This document shows positions 56,590-64,000 of a stretch of DNA of 64,000 nucleotides, one piece after another. This DNA comes from Solea solea (lineage: Eukaryota > Chordata > Actinopteri > Pleuronectiformes > Soleidae), in contig NC_081149.1 in assembly GCF_958295425.1 (NCBI RefSeq), forward strand, positions 25,255,481 to 25,319,480. Reading direction: 5' to 3'. Below the pieces are notes generated by a model. That model ran no database searches and was not told the origin of the DNA. It saw nothing but the letters and a program-made list of their open reading frames with translations. Within the stretch, counting starts at the first letter, position 1; every line of letters begins with the position of its first letter. Position numbers and translations under genes: made by a program.

Positions 56590-56595
56590 AATAAA
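56590..56595 (+). terminator. Candidate jmjd6 polyadenylation signal
   Basis: AATAAA about 1.4 kb after the jmjd6 stop, followed by a T-rich stretch. The 3' UTR before it would carry palindromic element copy F. Confidence 0.5.
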
Positions 56596-56659
56596 ATCTT
56601 TTCTAATCACTCGTGACACTTTCAATTTCTATTTGTTTTTAACTTTTTCACTATACTTG

Positions 56660-57225
56660 TGGGCCTTTTATTTTGAAAGCTGTGTCTGGTTCAGCGTGGG
56701 CAAACGGAAACAGACTTTTACTTTGGAGAAAAAAGCACAGACTTAAGTGCGGAAAACAGAAACGGACTTTCATTTTGAAAACGTATTGTTTCAGCGTGGA
56801 CGGACAGAGACTTATTTTGAAAACCTGGGTTGTGTTTTAGTGGATAGAAATTGAGGCCTTTATTTTGAAAATGGGGTCTGTGGTTCAGCGTTGACAAACA
56901 GAAAGAGACTTATTTTGAAAAACTGGCTTGTACTTTAGTGCGGGTGTACGGAAACTTTATTTTGAAAACTGGGTTTGTGTCTCTGTGAACAGAAAATGAG
57001 ACTTATTTTGGAAACTGGGTTCATGTTTCAGCTTGGACCAACGAAAACACTCACTTTGCAAACGGGTTGATTTTTAGTGGACAGAAATCGTGACCTTTAT
57101 TTTGAAAAGTGACTATTTTCGGGGACACAAAATGAGACTTATTTTGAAAACAATTTCGTGTTGATAAAAAAAACAACTGTTTTGTATTGTGTTGACGAAA
57201 GGAAACTTTTACTTTGAAAACTGCG
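56660..57225. repeat. Degenerate minisatellite with TTATTTTGAAAAC core
   Basis: About ten spaced copies of (C/A)TTTATTTTGAAAACTGGGTT followed by GTGTTTCAGCGTGGAC and AACAGAAA, at spacings of roughly 50-60 bp. Strongly diverged, so older than the other arrays. Confidence 0.75.
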
Positions 57226-57427
57226 GCCTAAATACCTAAAACTATAGGTATTTTATTCTAAAAGAACTCCGTAAGACAAGCATCCGGTGGTGGCAATTCA
57301 GTTGAAGGGGAGTCGGATGTTGAACTTCGCGGTTGATGCAGCCTGTAGCACTCACGACACGCCCCCTGACCGAGGCAGGTTGCGTGTGGAGGCGGGGCGA
57401 GGCTTCAGTGAGTGTGTGTGACCAGGG

Positions 57428-57458
<31 letters not shown>

Positions 57459-57511
57459 CTCTCCTGTAAACACTGACTTCATTTAAACTTTTTATTCGTA
57501 AATACATCAAC

Positions 57512-58338
57512 ATGGACCTGGACCCGAGCGTCATCTTTCCCGCCATCCTCTTCACCGTGGTCGCTCTTTATTTCGCCTCCTCGTTCCTCCGTAAGAAGAC
57601 CGACTCCTCCTCCTCCTCTCCCGCCGGGGCTAAGAAGTCCACGCCCGGCTACGGAGACGATGTCCCTCCGTCCAGAGCTCTGGGAGAGCCGCTGCGGTCC
57701 GAGCCTCCAATCTCACCGGGACCAGAGCCTCCAGCTCCGGCTGTACATGACGTCGGAGCCGCTGACAAGATCCTGGTCTCACCGGATAAGGTAATCTCGA
57801 ATTTTATTAATGTAGTTTCACCATGACAGATTTTGTGTTTATGTCATTTAAGTCCAACAACAAGTCAAAGAGTCAGAGCGAATTAAGGCTACATGTGAAA
57901 TATATATATAGAGAGAGAGTTTGATTTCTGAGATTAAAGTCAGAATTATGAGATTAAAGTCAGAATTATGAGATTAAAGTTAGAATTATGATATTAAAGT
58001 CAGAATTATGAGATTAAAGTTAGAATTATGAGATTAAAGTCAGAATTCATGCCCTTTAATTTTTTTAACTTCATGTCAAAATGTTGACATGTGGTCCTAA
58101 TACAACCAGCATGTTTATGTCGTTAAGGTGGAACATTTTCATGTCGCTTTCCTGACCAAAATATTGCAATTCATTATATTATTACACTAATTTAAAAATC
58201 AATTAACTTAAGATTTTGATTAAAATTAAATGTAGAGCATATATTGTAAACACTCGCTACCCGCTATATAAATGAAAATGTTCATTAAACTCTTTCAATG
58301 TCGTTATAAATCAACTGTGTAAACCACTCACTCTCCCC

Positions 58339-58373
<35 letters not shown>

Positions 58374-60237
58374 TCTCCCACACCAAAGCCCAGAGAGAAA
58401 ATCAGTGATTTTAACATCACACACACACACACACACACACTGCTGTCTCCATCACTAAGTTCAAATGTCTTATTTTGTCATTTCAGTGTTTGCAATCTTT
58501 TCTTCAGATTAACCTCAGTGACACAAAGTGACCACACGAGGCAGCAGAGGACCAGCAGCTCAAATCACTGATTTTCTCTCTGGGCTTTGGTGTGGGAGAG
58601 TGAGTGGTTTACAACAGTCGGTCTCACAGTGAAATAAAGACGTGATCATGTGACGCAGAGATCGTAGAAACTTAAACTGGCGTCGAGTTTATGATCCAAA
58701 AATCTGTTTGTGTCGGCCATGTTGTCTCTGAGCGTGAGCCTCTGTGTCTCAGCAGCAGGGGGCGCAGCTGTGAAAGAGTCTCACGTGGCTCGGCAACAAC
58801 TCGGCTGACGGTGCCGATAAATGCCACGTGTGGTCGTGTGGGTGTGGTTTGTTGGGATCTTTTTTGACCTTTCACCTGTTCTTGCCGAGGTCTTTAAAAG
58901 GCCAGAGGAATGCGTACACCGCTGCTCCACCGCGTTACCGACTGCTCCACCGTCCTATATTTACACGTATGTTCATGGTGTCACATGACTGCTGCTGACA
59001 CAGCTGGTGTGTGGGCGTGTCTCATTCTGTGAGTTTGATAGTCTGAGTGAGTGAATGAGTGAGTGAGCAGAAAACCACTTCTTTGTCTTTTTTTGGTCAG
59101 ATAAAATTTTTGAAATTAAAATAAAGTCTGAAGTAACATATAAACACACACACACACCCCAGGATAAATCACAATAAACGTTATTGTAACACAAACAAGG
59201 AATTTGACTTGGTTCCACTTTTCTCACAAATACAACAGCTAGAGCACTCCGGTCAGCTGACCAACTGTTGTTGGAAGTGCCCAGGACCAGGCTTAAAACC
59301 AGGGGGGACCGAGCCTTCGCTGTGGCAGCCCCCAGACTCTGGAAGTCCCTCCCCCTACACATCCGGGCCGCCCAGTCTTTAAATATTTTTAAATCCCAGT
59401 TAAAGACCCACCTTTTTTTCCTTGCCTTTGACTAGTGTCTTTTTAAATAGTCTAAACTCAGTCTTTGTCTTTTAACCCTTTTCTTTTCTTTTTATGTCTT
59501 TTTGCATTGAGCACTTAAGCACTTTCTGTGAAGCACTTTGGTTGCGGCTCAGCCGTTTGTATATGTGCTATATAAATAAAATTTGACTTGACAATAAATA
59601 TATAAACACAAGAAGAGAATTCATTTTAGAGCAGAAGGTATAAATATAAAAAAAGGTTAATATAAAAATATAACAAGTAAGTTATTGAGAATAACCGAAA
59701 TGAGCGTTAACCTGATGCTTGTAAATATAAATATATACATTTACCACAAGGTGGCAGCAGCAGTGAACTGCACATGCTCCATGATCACGTCTTTATCTCA
59801 CTCTCTCTCACACCAAACCTCAGAGAGAAAACCAGTGATTTTAGCTGCTGGTCCTCTGCTGCCTCGTGTGGTCACTTTGTGTCACTGAGGTCAATCTGAA
59901 CAAAGGATTTAAAACACTAAAGTGACAAAATAAGATGTTTGAACTTAGTGATGGAGGCAACTCCTGTGTGTGTGATGATGATGATGATGATGATGATGAT
60001 CTTTGGTGTGGGAGAGTGAGTGCTTTAAAGTGACCGTTGTGTGGTTGTGAAAAGTTTGGGATTATATTTTATTCTTTTTTAACACTTGTTGCTGACGTGG
60101 ACGTGAAATCATGGCAGTTTTTTTCTCACATATAAAACTGGAGTTCACACCAAATGTTGTGCGTTAGAACCTCCACAGTTAGAACATGGTAACACACACT
60201 CAGGTGTCCATGTGTGCACACTCAGCACTTCACACGT

Positions 60238-60278
<41 letters not shown>

Positions 60279-63051
60279 TGACAGCTTGACGGACACTCGG
60301 GAGGTTTTTTTTGTCCTGGTGTCAAAGACAGGCGGCGGCCGAGCGTCAACGACGAGCTGCGTGTGACAGATCCTCTGTGGGAGGTCAGAGGTCAGCGGTC
60401 CTGCTGCAGACACGTGTGCAGAGACATTCATGTGTTCATACATGTCGTGTGTCAGTCTTTTAAGTACAAAAACCTGCATTTAAAGGGTTCAAATCTCTGT
60501 GTGTGTGTGTGTGATATATAAAATATAAACACATGACTATTTTCTCAAAGCAACATTGAAATGATCTCAATAACAAAACCTGTTTTCTTTCCAGACTGTC
60601 CTGGAAACTGCACCAGAACCAGAACCTGTCCCAGAAACAGAACCTGCACCAGAACCTGTCCCAGAACTAGAACCAGAACCTGTCCCAGAAACAGAACCTG
60701 CACCAGAACCTGTCCCAGAACTAGAACCAGAACCTGTCCCAGCACCAGAACCTGTCCCAGCATCAGAACCTGTACCAGAACCAGAACCTGTCCCAGCACC
60801 AGAACCCGAACCATCCCCAGCCCCAGCATTAGAACCAGAACCTTCCCCAGCACCAGAACCTTCCCCAGCATCAGAGCCTATCCCAGAACCAAAACCTACC
60901 CCAGAACCAGAATCTGTCCCAGAAACAGAACCTGTCTCAGCACCAGAACCAGCAACAGTCCCAGAACCAGCACCAGAACCTGTCTTAAATCCTGTCCTAG
61001 CACCAGAACCTGTTCTGGAACCTGTCATAGATGCAGCACCAGAACCAATTCCAGAACCAGCACCAGAACCTATCCTAAATCCAGAATCAGCATCAGTACC
61101 TGTGCCAGAAACCTTAAAAGACCCAAAGCCTGTTCCAGAACCACTCACATCTGTTCCAGAACCAGAGCCAGCTCTGAAACCAGTCAAAGATTCAGAGACA
61201 GAACCAGTTTCAGCACATACAATTACTGTTGTACCAGAACCTGCTGTGGTCCATGAACTAGCTGCAATCACAGAACCAGTCCCAGAATGTGCTTCAGTCC
61301 CAGAACCAGTATCGGTGCCTGAGCCAGTCCCAGAATGGGCTTCAGTCCCAGAACCAGTATCTGTGCCCGAACCAGTGCCAGAACCTTCTGCAGTCCCAGA
61401 ACCAGAACCTGCTTTGCCTGAGCTGGTGTCTGAAGCGGTCCTGCAGCCTGTGGACGAGCAGGTCCCTGATTCCACTGGAGGTCTGTCCAACCCTGGACCT
61501 GGATCTGGTGAAGACCTTGGACCAGAGACCAGCGGGGACAACGGTAAGACTCTCAATGAATCCATTATTAATCCATGACTACATGAATCATCAGCTGAGT
61601 GAGTGAGTGAGTGATTGGTTTAGTTTAGTTTCACAATAACATGAACTCTGGTTTACACCTGAACAAAAGAGGTGGAGTTACACTTGATTTTAAAAGGGGG
61701 GTGGAGTCAGTCACTTTGTGTGTGTGTGTGTGTGTGTTTCAGACGACAAAGTCACCTTCACTGTGGGGAAGAAACAGAGCAAGTTTGAGACGCTGATGAC
61801 CAAAGAGGAGATTGAGGAGGAGCAGAGGTCAGTCACCACACGCCGTCCTCATGAGGACACAAGCACAGCATGTCTGAATCATGCTACACATGCTAACAAC
61901 ACACACTGCTATTACATGCTAACACATGCTAACAACTATGCTGCTAATGTATGCTAATAACACGCACTGCTAAAACAAGCTAACAACTATGCTGTGAAAA
62001 CATGCTAGCAACACACGTTGCTAACACATGCTAACAACACATCTGCATCTTACCTCAGGAAACAGGAAGTGATGATATGAAGTCATGAGAGGTCAACAAG
62101 CTTTTTCTAAACAAAGCATTTTATGTAGCGCAGTGCTCACCAACTGGTGGCCCGTGGGCCCAAACTGGTCCACCCGACATTAATATCTGGCCCAGCAAAT
62201 AATTTTCAAAATCATCTTTTACATTTTTTTTGTGATGAAATTGCCAAAATGGTTGTCAAAAATCAAAATGGCTGACTTCCTGCATCTTGAGTTGAGGCCG
62301 CGGTTTGCGATCAACTTTCTTCGTTCGTCTTCCCACCAAGTTATAGAGGCCCTGCCATCGGGGCCCCTGCCGTCGGGGCCCCTGGTGCTTCAGCCCCTGG
62401 CGTTCGTACTCGGGCTTTAAACAAAGTAAAGCTTTCTGACTCCGCCCACTGATGCATTGCTGCTAACCTCGCCTGCATGCTAACACCACAGCTAACGGTG
62501 AGTAACTAACAAACAACGTCACAGAGTAAAAGTGTTTATTTACAGTTTGTCTATAAAGTTCTTTAAAGATTTATAATCTGACTTCAGTAAAAGTGTTAAA
62601 GTTTACATTTATATTTACTTAAGCATCAAAAGTCATTTTCTGATATAAAATAAAAGTATTATAAAAGCTAAATACAGACCATAATAGCAACTCTTCTTCT
62701 TCTGATTTGGTTTATACATCAGAAGAGTGGTAAATTCACAAAATCAAAGTGAATAATCCGTGAGATTAAATGTATAAATGTTTACATGTGGTCTGTGTGT
62801 GACATATTAATTAGTGTTGAAGTTCATTCATTCATCCAGATTAACTTAATCCATGTCTGAGATGAATTAGTGTGTGTTTGATGTTGCATTTATAAATGAA
62901 TGAGATTAAATGTCTTAATTTGTGAAATGAAAGTGCTCAAATTCGTACATTTATGAGATTAAATAAATGTTTATCTGAGTGATGAACCTGTGAGATTGAG
63001 ATTCCACTGATAATCTCCCTTTTTCTCCCCTGTTGCTTCAGTTCTGAATAA
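57512..63051 (+). CDS. mxra7: Matrix-remodeling-associated protein 7-like, with long Pro/Glu repeat exon
   Basis: Small single-pass membrane protein of poorly known function. Join: 57512..57790, 60595..61543, 61743..61827, 63042..63051. The first three exons close in phase; the last joins to give EEEQ-S-S-E-stop (about 440 aa). Residues 7-26 ([20 protein letters not shown]) are a membrane segment followed by RKK. Exon 2 encodes about 316 residues built of Pro-Glu-Pro-Val style repeats. Exon 3 gives [20 protein letters not shown], matching the conserved MTKEELEEEQR of MXRA7. The position next to jmjd6, same strand, fits mammalian synteny. Mammalian MXRA7 is about 200 aa and continues after EEEQR; that continuation is not found here, so the C-terminus is uncertain. 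Confidence 0.72.
57928..58048. repeat. 20-bp tandem repeat, six copies, mxra7 intron 1
   Basis: GAGATTAAAGTCAGAATTAT repeated head to tail with G/T differences. Confidence 0.95.
58310..58670. mobile_element. Palindromic dispersed element, copy G
   Basis: GTAAACCACTCACTCTCCC, CACACCAAAGCCCAGAGAGA, TTCAAATGTCTTATTTTGTC, GAGGCAGCAGAGGACCAGCA, then GTGGGAGAGTGAGTGGTTTA and AATAAAGACGTGATCATGTG. Long CA runs inserted at both shoulders. Confidence 0.8.
59225..59592 (+). mobile_element. 5'-truncated LINE (L2-like) 3' end, mxra7 intron 1
   Basis: One frame reads [20 protein letters not shown], then [20 protein letters not shown] and [11 protein letters not shown], the C-terminal tail of L2-like non-LTR reverse transcriptases. 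The 3' end has GAAGCACTTTGGTTG and GTGCTATATAAATAAAATTT, a typical LINE tail. Only about 370 bp remain. Confidence 0.8.
59770..60030. mobile_element. Palindromic dispersed element, copy H
   Basis: CATGATCACGTCTTTATCTC, CACACCAAACCTCAGAGAGA, CCTCTGCTGCCTCGTGTGGT, AAATAAGATGTTTGAACTTA, ending GTGTGGGAGAGTGAGTG; an ATG triplet run (59975-60000) interrupts one arm. Confidence 0.75.
60240..60275. repeat. TG microsatellite, mxra7 intron 1
   Basis: About 17 TG units. Confidence 0.9.
60600..61420 (+). repeat. Coding minisatellite (CCAGAACCAGAACCTGTC type) in mxra7 exon 2
   Basis: Hexamer-based repeat CCAGAA/CCTGTC/CCAGCA arranged in 12-42 bp higher units, for example two near-identical 66-bp blocks at the start. 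It reads in frame as Pro-Glu-Pro-Val-Pro-Glu. The third base varies and later units diverge to other acidic or hydroxyl residues, so frame and composition are kept. Ser/Gly-rich and Thr/Arg-rich frames over it are shadows. Confidence 0.9.
62130..62215. mobile_element. hAT-type relic (cagtgctcaccaactggtggcccg end), mxra7 intron 3
   Basis: GTGCTCACCAACTGGTGGCC and GTGGGCCCAAACTGG match the terminal pattern of Charlie-like hAT elements. Confidence 0.55.
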
Positions 63052-63196
63052 TCTGGAGGAGGAGGAGCTTTGAAGTTTGTTGGAGATAAAAAATCTGTCC
63101 ATCTTCTTGTTTTGGTTGAATTATTTTCTGGGCGGAGCTTGTGTGTGTGTGTGTGTGTGTGGTTTTACGACAGTGAACGTTTGATGTTAAACATGA

Positions 63197-63202
63197 AATA
63201 AA
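63197..63202 (+). terminator. Candidate mxra7 polyadenylation signal
   Basis: AATAAA about 145 nt after the proposed mxra7 stop, followed by GT-rich sequence (GTGTTTGTTGTTTTT), a normal vertebrate poly(A) layout. Confidence 0.65.
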
Positions 63203-63609
63203 CGTGTGAAAGTGAACTTGTGTTTGTTGTTTTTCACTTTATTCATTTTGGATCCCAAATAGAATAAAACAGTGACTCAGTTAACTGGTTATTTATCAGT
63301 TATTAAATTAGTTGTCAACTACTTGAATTAATAATTACTCAGTTTGAGTTTCTGTGATTTTTCTGCTTCTTAAATGTGAATATTTTCAGCACTAAAAATA
63401 TAAAACATGCAGTTTGATTGGGAATGGTGTGCTATGACTTTTCTAAGCGTTTCTAGTAACCATGGCGACAAAAATCGCAAAAAAACTGAAGAATTTCCAC
63501 ACACAAATGGGTAACTCCGCCCAATTTGGAGTGTCATACTTTAACGTAGAGTCGTGGTTGAAACATTAAACAGATCACGGGACTTGAGACTTTCCTCACC
63601 CAAGTCAAA

Positions 63610-64000
63610 GTTTTGAAGTTGTTTTCATTTTCATATGACTTGCAGTTTTTCTTAAAATCACCTAAAAGCACAGAGAGTTCTGCTCAAACCTCTCATTCAC
63701 TCCCATGTTAAAAATCAAGACGAGGGTGATTTTAAAACTGTTGTTTCTCCGTCAGTTCACAGCCGTTTGTCACAGATGTAAATGTGGGAGCTGCTGAAAG
63801 CCTCCTGACGCTCACACGCCAAACATTTACTCTCTGGGACTAAATGTGGGAGCTGCTGAAAGCCTCCTGAAGCTCCCACACCAAACATTTACTCTCTGTG
63901 ATGTAAATGTGGGAGCTGCCGAAAGCCTCCTGAAGCTCACACGCCAAACATTTACTCTCTGTGATGTAAATGTAGGAGCTGCTGAAAGCCTCCTGACGCT
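63610..64000. mobile_element. 63-bp minisatellite element, copy 2 (runs off the window)
   Basis: Reverse-complement counterpart of 12806-13547: non-tandem flank 63610-63775, then at least three and a half 63-bp units containing AAAGCCTCCTGACGCTCACA. Units here have diverged more (CTGAAGCTC variants). Confidence 0.9.

Larger units (their letters stand above)
55197..57511. other. jmjd6 3' UTR and jmjd6-mxra7 intergenic region
   Basis: No further gene seen. Includes a GGA tract (55311-55336), palindromic element copy F, CTCF-like cores near 56070 and 56385, the 56660-57225 degenerate repeat and, next to 57511, the mxra7 5' UTR with a CA run (57429-57452). Confidence 0.6.

Noticed and set aside
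60567..61565. 332-residue Gly/Ser/Thr-rich minus-strand frame and 231-residue Thr/Arg frame
   Set aside because: Antisense and shifted readings of the mxra7 Pro/Glu repeat, with no splice or start context.

Overview
This is a genomic window from a ray-finned fish, probably a teleost with a fairly compact genome. The evidence is vertebrate genes with GT-AG introns, an nlk1-type kinase paralogue, tRNA-derived SINE heads, LINE 3' tails, hAT-like relics of fish type, many CA/GT microsatellites, and no bacterial or viral organisation. I recognise seven protein-coding genes and rebuilt each by joining exons whose reading phase closes exactly.

Layout. 2983-9774 (minus): nlk1, a nemo-like MAP kinase family kinase, with a likely non-coding first exon and GC-rich promoter near 12.2-12.6 kb. 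16167-20382 (minus): maz, a C2H2 zinc-finger transcription factor. 23504-25722 (minus): cdipt, phosphatidylinositol synthase. 30006-40309 (minus): taok2, a STE20/TAO kinase with 19 coding exons and a likely non-coding first exon near 44.05 kb. 46343-48030 (minus): mettl23, a methyltransferase. 49729-55196 (plus): jmjd6, a JmjC oxygenase, divergent from mettl23 across a short shared promoter region. 57512-63051 (plus): mxra7, a small membrane-anchored protein with a very long Pro/Glu repeat exon and an uncertain C-terminus.

The genes do not form one pathway. The grouping is synteny: MAZ, CDIPT and TAOK2 lie together on human 16p11.2, and METTL23, JMJD6 and MXRA7 lie together on human 17q25 in the same relative order and orientation as here.

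Introns and intergenic DNA hold the unusual content. There are homogeneous minisatellites with units of 11, 20, 23, 39, 41, 55 and 63 bp. A partly palindromic element of about 300 bp occurs at least eight times. An inverted pair of hAT-like elements shares an ORF, and one copy has a readable target-site duplication. The 63-bp minisatellite element appears near both ends of the window in opposite orientation. A 23-bp array sits on the cdipt exon 3 splice donor and repeats a donor-like sequence many times. I see no CRISPR array, rRNA, intact tRNA gene or intact autonomous transposon.
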